Shown in pieces: positions 48,820-62,740 of a stretch of DNA of 64,000 bases (position 1 is the stretch's first letter; every line of letters begins with the position of its first letter). The stretch spans positions 372,001 to 436,000 of the forward strand of contig LATX02000188.1 in assembly GCA_001466705.2 (NCBI GenBank). The letters are read 5' to 3'. Source of the stretch: Moniliophthora roreri. Its lineage: Eukaryota > Basidiomycota > Agaricomycetes > Agaricales > Marasmiaceae. A model generated the notes under the pieces. The model worked only from the letters and a program-made list of their open reading frames with translations, did no database searches and had not been told where the DNA came from. Both the position numbers and the translations under genes were made by a program.

Positions 48820-49208
48820 ACTGAATGGTCATCTTTCAGATCCCGAAATTTCCTTGATATCTGTAGACGTGCAGCTTTTATACCCTTTCTTGTAGATACG
48901 CTCGAATGTAGTCGCAGTAAAACGTGGGTGCTAGCAAGAAGTTTTCTGACTTAAAATTGCCATAGTACCAGACCCGCTGCAGGTCGCTTTCGGCGGGGTA
49001 ATCGTCATGAATCATAAGGAAAGGACGGTCTAGCCACAACTCTTGTTTGCAATCGAAAGGAAAAGAAAGTTCATAAAGCGAGAGTAAGTTCCTGATATGA
49101 GCCAGTACTTGTGTATAAATTACACGACGACACAAGGCTTCACAACTAATAAATATAACTGGGTATAACAGTCGGATTGAACCATTAAAAAAGCCTTCTG
49201 GTTCCACC
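48820..49208. other. Convergent 3' region
   Basis: 389 bp between the 3' ends of the F-box-like gene (plus) and the ligase gene (minus). A minus frame (48878-49360) spans it but overlaps the ligase C terminus in a different frame and shows no motif. I regard it as 3' UTR. Confidence 0.35.
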
Positions 49209-51842
49209 TCAGTCGTCAGAGGGTTGAGTGGTTCCTTTTCTATGGGGTGGAACTTCAGCGTCCTTAGGTTTCTTCTTGTCGATGGCTTCTCCAACAAAAG
49301 TGGGAAACCTTTTGAACTCTTGTAAGACTTCAGTAGAAACAAAAAAGGCAGATCACACACCTCGGTACACCATCCTTAGTCAACTCCTGGAAGCGGTAGG
49401 TGATGATAGTGCCGATTTTGGGGGGATCCTTTCGTTGCTTGTCAGTCAAGCCACTTCCTACGTTAAATTTCTGAACAGAATATTGTTAATTGTTCTTGGT
49501 GGAGGGCACACAATACCTACCTTCCCTGACTCCATCTTGCAGACAAGTGATCCAGTAACACCCTTGTATTTATTTTTACCATCTTCGTAGCCCATGACAA
49601 TGGCTTCAGCATCATAAAATGTCTGATTGTACATAAGCCATGCGAGAAAACTTGACGTCTGTTGAAACCATACCTTGACCTTCAGTAGAGTTCCTGATCG
49701 GCGACCCTCGTATTCACTGCACTCGCAGTTAGCGATAGAAATGAAAAGTGCTCAAGGACTCACGATCCGGGTTTACGCAGCATCAGCCCCTCCCCACCTA
49801 GCGCTTCAATTTCTTTCAGTTTCTCAAGAACATGTTCCCGGTTTTTCGCCTTCTCATGCTCTACTACAACCACCTTATCAGATTCATGCGAGCCATCCTT
49901 ACCAAAAAGTTTTTTGAGGAACTCTATGCGTTTTTCAAATGGTTCATTGCCACGCGACGGGATGTCAAACACCTGATAATTACCCATGAGCAGCAGTGAG
50001 GTCAAAGAAAAAGCGGACATACTTGGAATGTTATCTTTTGCCAGTGTGGGGAGTTGACCGTTTTCACAATAGAAACAGTCGACTGGAATTCACCACGTCC
50101 ACCAAAAAGTTCGCCGTCTAAAGTGACGTCCTTTGGCAGTTCTGGAAATTGTATGTGAGGGGGTGAGCGTTACACATATCTCATACGTACTGTCCAAGAA
50201 CCACTTGGGGGGAGTGAACGGATTACCGAGACGGCTAACCATGCCTTTTCCATCATAGAATGTCCTGCGGATACCGGCATGTCAAAAAGTCTGTATAAGC
50301 AATGCAGAAAAGACGCACCTGACGCCGTCCAATTTTTCAGAAATCCACCATCCGGTAGGGTCAGGTCCGGTTCCTATGTCCCATTTATTGGCAAGGAGCA
50401 GTTCGGGGGTTCCCTTTCCGCCGTCCCCGTCATCGTCTCCTCCCTTAGCTTTTTTGGTGGTTCGCGTCGCTTTGCCTTTGGCAGCCCCGAGTTGAGGGCC
50501 ATCCGGGTTCCTAAGTTTGACTCGGGCGGCTTCGTAGTCATGGCCAAGCAGTGATTGGAGGTGTTTGCAGGATCGAGCGTTTACTGGTACCCCTCCCTAT
50601 ATAAAATTGGTTCAAGGAGAGCATGCAAACAGGCTTTTAGCTTACTTGGTTGCGCCAGGCCTAATATGCCAGGGGATATACTCATCAGTGGAGGTGAAAT
50701 GACACGATTAAAATATCTCACAGGGCATGTGCTAGAACAGTAATTTTAGTAACTCATCGGTGCTCGATAGCTTCAACATTCACCAGTAAAAATGGTCCCA
50801 GGTACGTTTTACTTTATACGTGGAATTGCTAAGGTTCCTGCATCAGTTTCAGAACGCTGACCGACAAGGGAGGGAAACAAACCTAGTTTGTGACTTGACT
50901 TCCTTCTCTTCACCATCCGCCATATAGACCTTGGGCTTGATGCCGTCTATCTCAGCGAGTTCATCCGAGCCATCACTAGGGGCGCCACCATCGTCTGCAG
51001 TGTCCATCTTATCCTCCAAATCCTCCTCGGCTTGCTCCTCAGCGTCGTCGTCATTCTCTTCGTTGTCTTCCGGCTCGATCTTGGTCTTGCCTTTGCCTTT
51101 ACTCGCAGGTTTCTGGATAGCAGCTGGTTTAGAGGTCTTGGAAGCCGGCTTCTTGGAAGGAGGTTTCTTGGACGAAGGTTTTCGGGATGAAGATGATTTT
51201 GGAGCTGATGCCTCCTCCTCCTCGTCTACTTCGTCGTCTTCCTCATCACGTTTGCGTTTGGTTGAGCTTCGGGCCTTGCCTTTACTCTGAGGTTTGGATT
51301 CGGGTTTGGAATTCGTCTTCTTGGATGAGGAATCAGTTGCCGTGTTTGAATCACCGTTTTTCAGTTTCAGGCGAGCGGCTTCATATTCTTCACCTAGGAG
51401 GTCTTGGAGATGCTTGCATGAACGTGCTTCGACGCGTACGCCTTTCTGTAGATATAAAGCTCATGTATCATGTAGGTACATCATCTTGGAAAGAACACAC
51501 CTGATTCCTCCAAGCCTGAAGAAGCATCGATGATCGTTGAGTCCTCTGGATAAACAGATACAATAGACGAGACGAACCGGGCATGTGCTGAAAAGCAAGG
51601 TTAGGTTATGCTGCTCCGCCGCAGGAATAATGGTCCACTCACCAGTAGAAATGATCCCCAGTCCGCTTCACCTTGTACACCCCTTTGCTGGTAAGTATTT
51701 GTGGTATTTGAGCAAAAGCCCAACCAGCCTGAAATCGATACACGACTAACCTGGTCTTCGACTTTACTTCCGTCTCTTCTCCATCGACAAGGGTGGCCTT
51801 TGGCTTGATACCGTCGATTTCTGCTAGTTCGTCAATGGGCAT
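49209..51842 (-). CDS. ATP-dependent DNA ligase with two SWIM zinc-finger modules
   Basis: A small ATP-dependent DNA ligase core preceded by two copies of a SWIM-type zinc-finger module. The start is the ATG at 51842 (MPIDELAEIDGIKPKATL). Each module reads ELAEIDGIKPK, then DGEE.EVKS.T, YKVKRT.DHFYC, TCPAWRNQ and ARSCKHLQ.LLG..YEAAR. Zinc ligands fit C-x-C-x(15)-C-x-H in both. A Lys/Ser-rich linker (SSRKPSSKKPPSKKPASK) and acidic stretch lie between them. The ligase core follows: motif I ISEKLDGVR (adenylated Lys), VTLDGELFGGRGEF (motif III-like), EALGGEGLMLRKP (motif IV) and SGTLLKVK (motif V). The OB-fold part has YKGVTGSLVCKMESGK and GTIITYRFQELTKDGVPR, and the protein ends TTQPSDD at 49209. 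The core resembles compact bacterial- or viral-type ligases rather than Cdc9. Repair role and nuclear location are inference. Confidence 0.82.
50597..50977 (-). repeat. SWIM module copy 2, 5' exons (duplicated)
   Basis: Second module inside the same gene: the end of the large exon (ELAEIDGIKPKVYM, ending 50883), then 50828-50784 (45 nt, NSTYKVKRTWDHFYC), 50731-50722 (10 nt, TCP) and 50660-50646 (15 nt, AWRNQ). The following exon starts at 50596 (GGVPVNARSCKHL). Exon lengths 45/10/15 and intron phases match copy 1 exactly. Intron sequences have diverged, so the duplication is not recent. Confidence 0.8.
51446..51842 (-). repeat. SWIM module copy 1, 5' exons (duplicated)
   Basis: Exons of the first module: 51842-51751 (ELAEIDGIKPK and EVKSKT), 51687-51643 (45 nt, KGVYKVKRTGDHFYC), 51587-51578 (10 nt, TCP) and 51515-51501 (15 nt, AWRNQ). 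The next exon starts at 51445 with KGVRVEARSCKHL. Introns are 49-63 nt. Exon sizes and phases equal those of copy 2. Confidence 0.8.
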
Positions 51843-52187
51843 GATGGTGGGTAATGAAGGTCATAGGGGCGCCCATTTTTCAACTTTTGAATGACATGAC
51901 GGCGCTTAATGAGTCAAACGAAGCACCGCCATACCGCCGCCCCGCCCATCGTGGCACATGGGGCCGACGCGTCGGTCGCGAGCTGACTCATGATCTGAAT
52001 CACGTTAGCTCAGGATGAGCGAAGACTTAACCATTTAAACAACAGTCTGACGATTGTGAGGGCATGCATGACGAACCATTTCTCGGGGAATAGCTTTATC
52101 GAAGAGCATTCACGAAGGCAACATTATGATCGGGGTGTGTTGGTACTACTCTAATAGTGCAATAATATATGTATCCAATAAAATAGT
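51843..52187 (-). promoter_or_regulatory. Ligase promoter / EF-G 3' region
   Basis: A 345-bp same-strand gap. The ligase promoter should lie next to 51843, and the EF-G 3' end next to 52188. The sequence around 51895-51980 is GC-rich (ccgccataccgccgccccgcc). No gene is visible. Confidence 0.3.
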
Positions 52188-55150
<2,963 letters not shown>

Positions 55151-56443
55151 GGTGGCCCGATGTGGTCAAGCGCGAGACGCGGCAGGATGAAAAATTTATT
55201 CCGGCTTTTCCGATTTTGGAGCTTGGGCGCCTAAAGGCACGCACATAGTATAAAGGTCAAAATAATTTCTCACACGATTTTCTCAAATTTGCGCCGTGTT
55301 CCCTACTCAAAATACTCAAGAGCTAGTTTATATCTCCCTTCTGGCTTCAAAACGCGGTCGCTCGAGTATTGTAGCTTTTAATCAGAGGCTCCGGGAGGAT
55401 CTGGGGCTCTTGGTCGGGGAAAATACGAATTTCGCGGACTTCATTGGATGTATTCAAGCACTATAGAATACATATTTGGTCCTACTAGGAAAATATGCGG
55501 GTGTATGAGGGTATTGAATGGTAAAGAAGTGGGACGTAGGGATACTATATAAACTAAGTCGTGGTTCTAAGGGACCGATTAAACCACCGTCACGGCCGCA
55601 TAGCGTGTTCATGAGTTATGATGATAGATTGACTATGTAGGGAAAGGTCGATGCAGTCGACGACTTGACGATTCCGAGAAAGGGCGAGAAGCTTTTGAGC
55701 GCTCGGGAAGATTACCTGGTTAGAGGGCACGCACCTTACATAAGTCGTTGGTTGGTGATAACCCTACACTGATACCCGACTTGTTGCTGTGCGAAGGCAC
55801 TGAAAACATTTGATATCAAACCTAATCTGCCTTGGAAAGTCGGAGGCTCATGGACTGTGCACTCATGGGCTCATGCTGGCTGTCACAGTACTACTCGGTA
55901 TGTGGTCGCCAACATTGTTCAAATCAAATATTTATAAGTGTGTCTATGTAACTGGTTCCGGAACAACGGCCATCGTTCATCTCATCAGCAGGGAATCTCT
56001 GCAAAATGCACATGCGATGTATGTTCCATGCCTAGACTCGTAACGAGGTACTCTTTACGACAAGTTGTGTATGATATTGTGACTAGGCCCTGGCTTGTTC
56101 AATCTAGTTGTGTATGATATTATTGTGGCGACTACGCTTGTTCTGTGCTTCTGAGGCGAACATTCAAGCAATCATTTTTGTCAAGTGAAAGGCTTGGGAA
56201 TTTATTCATTTTTTCCCACTGCAGGTACCTGTATTGCCATCATCACACGCACTCTGAGCCAGTGACACACTGCGCCCATTCCCATTCCCTTTCTTTCCTT
56301 TTCTTGCTCTTCTCACCGACCGGCCTTACGGCTCTCAAACTCGGACTCTGCTTGTCTGCGCTCTCTCTCTCTCGACCCTGCTACCATTTAGCACCCACGC
56401 TCCTTCAACCTAGCAGTGCGCCCCCTGCGCTGCCACAAACCCT
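55151..56443. promoter_or_regulatory. Long divergent region upstream of EF-G and MSB2
   Basis: 1.3 kb separate the EF-G start (minus) from the mucin start (plus), the longest divergent promoter region here. It contains an imperfect direct repeat (56063-56100 and 56106-56143, both starting agttgtgtatgatatt and ending cttgttc). The last 200 bp are C/T-rich (about 56240-56440), as expected for a fungal transcription start. A plus frame at 56145-56573 overlaps the mucin start in another frame and looks fortuitous. Confidence 0.4.
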
Positions 56444-59151
56444 ATGTTTAAATCCCTCAATCCTATGCACTCTCCGTTTTATTCCTTCTTATTCGCCCTC
56501 TTCCTTCTTCAAGCTGCCTCCGTCCATGCGGGTCGTTCCTCCAATGACCATTCCCATCCTCGTCGTTCTCTAGCCAATGGTCACAAGCGTAGGTTGCCGG
56601 CGGAGGCCTTTGGATTCGGTGCGTCCCCTTCTTCTCTCCATTCGACGTGGCTACTAATCGCTTGTCCATCTCTTTCAAAAAAGATTCTTCTTTTGGCGGA
56701 AAGTTAGTTGAACATAATCACTTGCAAGTCCGGAAACGGCAAGACGGTGCGTTGCTATGGTCTCAGAGTGCTCTCAATTCACTCATTTCAAGTACTTTTA
56801 TAGATGGTCTACTTGACGGTCTTGTCAACCCCGTCAATCAAGGCCTTGGTGACCTCGGAAATGGTTTGGGCCTTGGTCGTAGTCCGACTACAGCTCTTGT
56901 CCCTCCGACTTCCTTCCCACCATCACCTGGACCGACATCTAGCAGTGGTTCTTCTGAGTCTACTTCTGGTAGCTCATCAGAACCAATTTCGAGCACAACT
57001 TCGTTCGAATCAACGTCGAGTGTCCCATCCTCAACTTCTGGCAGTTCTTCTCAACCAACTATTGTCGTTCCATCTTCGACTACCGAACCGCCGACGTCAA
57101 CTTCCTCCAATGGTGGTATCTTGGACTCTCTGACTGCGATTCTGTTTCCACCCACCTCTACAGCAGAGTCTGTCACCGAGTCCGCCACCGAGTCTGTCAC
57201 CGAGTCCGCCACCGAGTCTGCCACCGAGCCCGCCACCGAGTCTGCCACCGAGTCTGCCACCGACTCGTCCACCGTTCAGCCTACGGAAGCTCCCAGCAGC
57301 CAGCCTACCGAGCCGCCGACGTCAACGTCCTCAGATGGTGGTATCTTGGAGTCTCTGACTTCTATTCTTCTTCCACCCACCTCGTCGGCAGAGTCCAGCG
57401 CCGAGTCGATCACCCAGCCTACGGAAGCTCCCAGTAGCCAGCCCACCGAGCCGCCAACGTCAACGTCCTCAGATGGTGGTATCTTGGAGTCTTTGACTTC
57501 TATTCTTCTTTCATCCACCCCGTCGGCAGAGTCCAGCGCCGAGTCGACCGCTCAGTCTACGGAGGCTCCCAGTAGCCAGCCTACCGAGCCACCAACGTCA
57601 ACTTCCTCCTCCGATGGTGGTATCCTTGATACCCTTTCAAGTGTTATTGGTGGCGTAACCAGCGACTTGAGCAGCGTCTTAAATCCTCCATCGAGCACCG
57701 TTAGTCAATCCTCGAGTGAAATCACCCCACCACCATCATCATCCGTGTCGGTTGAACCTTCCGGTCCCAGTATTAGCGTGCCCTCGGGTTCCATCAGCAA
57801 TGAACCCTCGGGTTCCATCAGCAATGAGCCCTCGGGTTCTATCAGCAGTGAGCCCTCCGGCTCTATCAGCAGCGAGCCCTCTGGTCCCAGCAGTTCCGTC
57901 AATGCGTCGAGCTCTTCATTCAGCATCTCCTTCCCAGGAGGTGATGGTAACAGTAGCAGCAGCGTTTTCAGCACCGAATCCGGCCCAAGTTCGTCCTCCT
58001 TCACTCCAGTTGTGACCACTACCACTTCAGTACCGTTCTCCGTCAACTCTGACTTCTCGTTCATTTTGACCGAGAGTGACCTCGCCTTCACCAGTATACC
58101 CACCACAACTAGTTTGTCCATGACGAATCCCGATGAACCTACGACGACCCTCAGCTCTATATCCTCAGCAGCACCTGCCGCCACATTTACTGCAGCGCCA
58201 TTACCGGCTGGACTTCCTAGCAGGATATATCCTAAAAATGGATACAAGACCGGTGATAATGTTGCCGGATTTACTCTCATCAGTATCTTGTTTAATCAAG
58301 AGCTTAACTGGCCTTTTGTTGCCAACGATGATAGGTCTAGCTTCCAAATATTTGGATACATGCCTGCAATCTTGAACACTGCACTCGGATTGTCCGGAGG
58401 TACGCGAACATCTCTTTTAAAAACCTTCTTCAATGATATTTGTTAACTAACGTGACTGGTAGATCGTGCTACGAAAACCTGGATGTTGCAAGTCTATCAG
58501 CCATCGTCCTACCGTGGTCCAAGTGATAGTGCTGAGCTCGGTACCACTTATCTCGCCTACATCCCTACCGATCAAGTCGACAACTTGGCTGCCATGATCA
58601 AAGCGCCCCAGTCTGCTTTCTACATTGGTGTCGATATCCCCGCTGCCCGATCGCTTGCTCTTCGCGTCGACAATGGTTTTTCTGTCCTTTCCATACAAGA
58701 TCCCAACGGCGGTGACGGTGGCCAGACCCGAAATAGTGGAAGCAGTAACAGCTCCGGTGATGTTGACAGGACCCGACAAGACGCGATCATCGGTGTTGTC
58801 AGTGCTCTCGGTGCGATCGCTGTTTTGGTGCTCGCCTTCTTGGGTTACAAATGGTACCAGAGGCGACAGGAGGCTGCACACAGGCGTTTGAGCGATCCTG
58901 TTCCTGGAGCGAGACCCGAAGGAAGAGAGTTTGATCAAGATAGTGTCGGCGGTCAGAGGAGAAGGAGTTTCTATTTTGCAGAAGACTCGCTAAGGGGCTA
59001 TCAACAGGCTCAGCAGGAAGAGTACTCTTACTATCATGACCAGAATGGTGCGAGGACAAGTCCTGTTGGCGGAGTTATGACACAGAGGAGGAATGTTGTC
59101 CCGGCTGCCATTTCACAACCGATTCTGAGAGAGAGTAGTATGAATTGGTAA
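56444..59151 (+). CDS. MSB2: Msb2-like signalling mucin
   Basis: A type I membrane mucin resembling Msb2, the plasma-membrane sensor upstream of the Cdc42/HOG and filamentation MAPK pathways in fungi. The start is the ATG at 56444. The signal peptide is in SFLFALFLLQAASVHA. A basic stretch (GHKRRLPAEAFG) follows, with three small introns. The Ser/Thr/Pro-rich ectodomain (about 56880-58200) carries tandem repeats. The membrane-proximal Msb2 domain reads PSRIYPKNGYKTGDN, GFTLISILFNQELNWPFV, TTYLAYIPTDQVDNLAAMI and PQSAFYIGVDIP. The membrane helix is AIIGVVSALGAIAVLVLAFLG, followed by KWYQRRQEAAHRR and a cytosolic tail of about 90 residues, rich in Tyr and Gln, ending MNW at 59151. The last intron (about 58399-58462) splits the conserved domain after ALGLSG. 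Confidence 0.85.
57157..57890 (+). repeat. Tandem repeats in the MSB2 ectodomain
   Basis: Three nested coding repeats. At 57166-57270 a 12-nt unit encodes ESAT/ESVT about eight times. From about 57280 a 138-nt (46-residue) unit containing TEAPSSQPTEPPTSTSSDGG and ILESLTSIL occurs three times (starts near 57280, 57418 and 57556), preceded by a partial copy at about 57080. At 57781-57890 a 24-nt unit encodes SGSISNEP or SGSISSEP four times. All are in frame, so changes in copy number would alter mucin length without breaking the protein. Confidence 0.85.
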
Positions 59152-59640
59152 TGGTAAGGAGGTTATTGGCTTGGATTCGGATTTATTACTGGGTGTTGCT
59201 ATGACATTCAAGGTTTTTTTGTTCCATCCCTTTCTGTTCATCCTCGCCTTTCACCTACTGCCTACCATTTTTTTTCTCATCGGCTTGCACTGGTGCTAAT
59301 CCGTGTGGGACATTTCAAGTACAAATATACCTCTGCTCAAATGCTTGTCCGTAAGTGTTTGTGACTTTTAAAGACCTACCCACACTGGGACATAGGATTT
59401 TCACGCTTGTTTTTTTTTTTTTCTTCTCATTGCTTTCAAGTTTGTGCTTTGGGTATTGAATGGTAGATGGTCTTTTGTTACCCTTTCCTCCTCCCGGACA
59501 CCTGGATTGTCTGTTACCTTGCATCATCATGTACTTACGACGACTTGTAATGTGCATGACGTACCGTGTCAGTATATCTGGTTGTTCATCATTATGGATC
59601 AGACCTTATTTATGTATCTTATTCTTGAGTGGTAGGATTG
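59152..59640. other. 3' flank of MSB2
   Basis: A T-rich region with several T-runs (ttttttt near 59216 and 59267; tttttttttttt near 59410) and no gene. CpG is still present here, in contrast to the block that follows, so the change in composition starts just right of it. Confidence 0.4.
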
Positions 59641-60844
59641 GATTTTCTTAAAAGTAAAAAGGAAAGGACTCTCTGCTGAAAGCTGTACTCAAGTCATCCA
59701 GACCTGTGCGCCATTCCAAACTCCATGCTGTGATCAACCAAATTTGAATGCCAGCCATCTTTCATGTAATTTACTACAACTTCAACCACCTTGGCACCTA
59801 TATTTCTGTCACAACACTTAAGGCTCTGCATGGATGGAACCATCTGCTGGAGATTATCCATGGGAAAACCTGTGAGATTTGGCATCTGGCAGGTATCTAG
59901 TGTCTGTGCTCTCAAGTAAATAAGGTAAATATCATTATATTTTATTAACTACTGTAAATAAAACAATAAAAATTAATAGTCATTCAATAATCTATAAAAC
60001 AGAGACAGCCATTGAGGTAGATGCCTGGTAAAAAGGTTGAGCTCAAGTCAGGCACCATGTTGATGAAATAAAACTTTACTACATGTGAGCAATTATGTAC
60101 ACAATCATTTTGATGGTATGCAAGTACTGCTTGTTCCCTCCAGCTAGCAACTGGCTATTGCAAGCACCCATTATGAACCTGAATGTCTCATCTCCTTTAG
60201 AGTTGGAATTGACACAAAGCAAATAAAGGTACCCTGTCAAGGCTGAGATGCCTGATTATATAGCAGTGTGAGTGTGCAGTTGCATAATAAGAAATATCAG
60301 AACATGGCAAACAGGATGGAACTATCCAGCAGTCTCCTTGCACTGCCTAATGCAGAGATTGGTCTGAAGAAGCTAAAAGGGCTGTTCAACCCAATGAGTA
60401 GATTGAACAGTCTCATCATACTACCTAATGCCAGCATCAGAATGAAGAGGCTGAACTTACCTCTAGTCATCCACCACCTCTATGGATACAGAGTATTATG
60501 ACTTCAATAAAGCCAGTAAGTATTTAGACTCCTTACCAGAGAACTCTATTACTGACCAGCAGTAGAGTGTTTAATAAATTCTGTCATCATAGACTATGCT
60601 AAATCATGAGGGAACAACTCTCAAATTGCAGCTATAGCTCAAGTGAGTACATACCTTCTAGTATAAGGTATCAAATGTTGATTGTACTAGGCAGAAAGGT
60701 AGCTAGATACAGTCAAAGTAGTGGAGACTGGTGTCCCAAAGGCATCTAGACTGGTTGCACATGAGGAACATGAATTAGAAGAGATAGTTTTATGCTTGTG
60801 AGGCATATTGGTTTCCAAAAAACTGCCACCAGTTGATACAGTCA

Positions 60845-61127
60845 CAGCAAAAAGATTTGCAATGCCTTATTAGGAAGGAGTTTCCCATCTGCACTGGGAA
60901 CACGTTGCAACTCAGATATTTTTGCATAGTTGTCATTTCCCTCAATTTTTCCTTCTGTTTCAAAGTTCTACAATATAGCAAAATTGATTTTGTTCAAACA
61001 ATCTACAAAAGAGACAGTCTTGTTGAGGGTCTTCACCAAACCTGTAACATGCCTCTTGCTATATTTGGGAAATTTTGGAGGCTGTGGGAGTGATCTACTC
61101 AATAAGGCATTGCAAATCTTTTTGCTG
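60845..61127. repeat. 27-nt perfect inverted repeat, 229 nt apart
   Basis: 60845-60871 (cagcaaaaagatttgcaatg and on) is exactly the reverse complement of 61101-61127. Similarity continues outward for about ten bases with only transition-type differences. The pair may be the ends of a small non-autonomous element or an inverted duplication inside a larger one. The inside has no coding motif. Confidence 0.7.
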
Positions 61128-61369
61128 CAACTGTAAGCCCTTCAGAAAGTAAGTATGTTATGCATGTCATATATTCATAGTACTTACTGTCAATGAGGGG
61201 CACAAAAGCAAAATATTTGAGGCAAAGCATAACCATTGCTGGCCTTGGGGACTCTACATTCAAGCAAGCTGTAGAAGGAACAGAAGTTACGGAGTCCATG
61301 CTCAGATGGCACATTGGGAGCTAAAACCTTCAATACTATCAAATAGCATCCAGTTTCTGTCAATGCCCT

Positions 61370-61810
61370 GCTCTTGAAGTGACAAATTGATACTTCACAC
61401 CTGCCATCATTGCAAGAAAGGGGGACAAGACAACTATACCTTTAGGGCATAATATAGATCCCAAGAGTTTTTTGGTGGCTATAGGCAACAACACATATGT
61501 CCACACTGCTGAGAATCAAGTACTCTATCAGATGATAAAGTGGAATGAACAAGGGAATGTAATGTGTGTGACATTTTAAGCAGCAGTAGTCATATTATTA
61601 ACTTGGCAGGATGGAAAGAGTTTCTCCACATGTATTCCAGCTGGGAGACATGGTTGAGATTCTTTTCTCTCTTCTGGCAGTCCAAATATCCTCTGAAGAG
61701 TGGAAGTATCATATGGTAGCAACTCTGCAGTATATTGATCTTCTAGATGGAAGCATCACAAAGGTCAGAAAATGTCTATGCTCTTTTGCCCCAACTGAGA
61801 CTATTAATAG
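61370..61810 (+). pseudogene. Remnant of a transposon-associated fungal protein
   Basis: Fragments in different plus frames resemble an uncharacterised protein often seen among basidiomycete repeats: FLVAIGNNTYVHTAENQV, then VSPHVFQLGDMVEI followed by EEWKYHMVATLQYIDLLDG. Frames are interrupted by stops and shifts. The match is from memory of the general pattern (H/R-VFxLGD-IVE and LR-x-LALLDG) and is not certain. Confidence 0.35.
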
Positions 61811-62649
61811 AATGTGAATTTCAAAAACAGAAAATGCTTAGTGAATAATTCCACTAAAATACCAAAGTTAAAAATATTTCAACATTGCAGAACCTGTTGA
61901 AGAGCAGCTAGTAAACAAATGTTTGAGAGATGAGAGGACTATGGAGACAGAAGCTACTGCAGGGCATACTCAAATATAGATAATAAGATTTGAATGTACA
62001 TAATATAAGCATTGCAGTAAGATTGAAGGTGATACAATGTACTAAACATAGAAAATAAGATCTGAAAAGTGTTGAGGGTAATAAGATTGAAGGGAAGATG
62101 ACTAAACTCTGGATGTGTTGTCCCATTGGTCTGGCCTATTAGGTTGGACTGGAAGGGCATATACAAGAAAGAAGTATCATTGGCTAGATTGATAAAAAGA
62201 TATTGTGAGGTTTCAGTGACAGATAAATAAATACCTCTGGGATGTTGCCACTGCCCATGGTGGCAGTAAGAGAGAAGGAACATGTGTGAAGAGGATGCCA
62301 GAGTAAGAAGTTGGGAAGGGAATTTTAAAACTAGCAAAGATGATAGCAGTGTCAGCATAAGTGCTAATCATTGGTATTTGTTACATTACTTGTCTGGCTC
62401 AAGACAATAACGACAAACTAAACTAAAGAGATGACATCAGCAAATTGAACACCTAATGATTATGGCAGAAAATAAGCGAAATAGAATATCATGACCAAAA
62501 TACATTATTACCTATTTTGGCCTTGATAATGGCAGAAAACAGACTCCACCTAGTGATCATAGAAGATCATGAGCAGAATGGGTGATCATTCATTTTGCCT
62601 ATGATTGCCCATTTTCATAAGAGTCAGCCAGCTAGAGAAAATATATATT

Positions 62650-62740
62650 GTCATCTGGCAGAATTGAACCAGTAACACTACAGTTGCTTTGTCAGCTAAC
62701 ACAGCAGCTCAGTCCACAACATAACCACTAGGTCTCATCA
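62650..62740 (-). repeat. tRNA-derived (SINE-like) segment
   Basis: Read on the minus strand, the segment has a tRNA layout. Near its 5' end gacctagtggttatgttg resembles a D arm and A box. The 3' part, actggttcaattctgcc, matches the T arm and RNA polymerase III B box (GGTTCAANNC). The spacing of about 60 nt between the two boxes suits a class II tRNA such as Ser or Leu. The acceptor ends do not pair well, so it is not a working tRNA gene. It sits inside the CpG-depleted block, which suggests a decayed SINE head or an old tRNA pseudogene. Confidence 0.45.

Noticed and set aside
57705..58280. 191-codon minus-strand frame opposite MSB2
   Set aside because: Mirror image of the Ser-rich mucin repeats; no independent signal.
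59694..59915. 73-codon minus frame in the CpG-depleted block
   Set aside because: No family match I can support, and composition there makes chance open frames likely.
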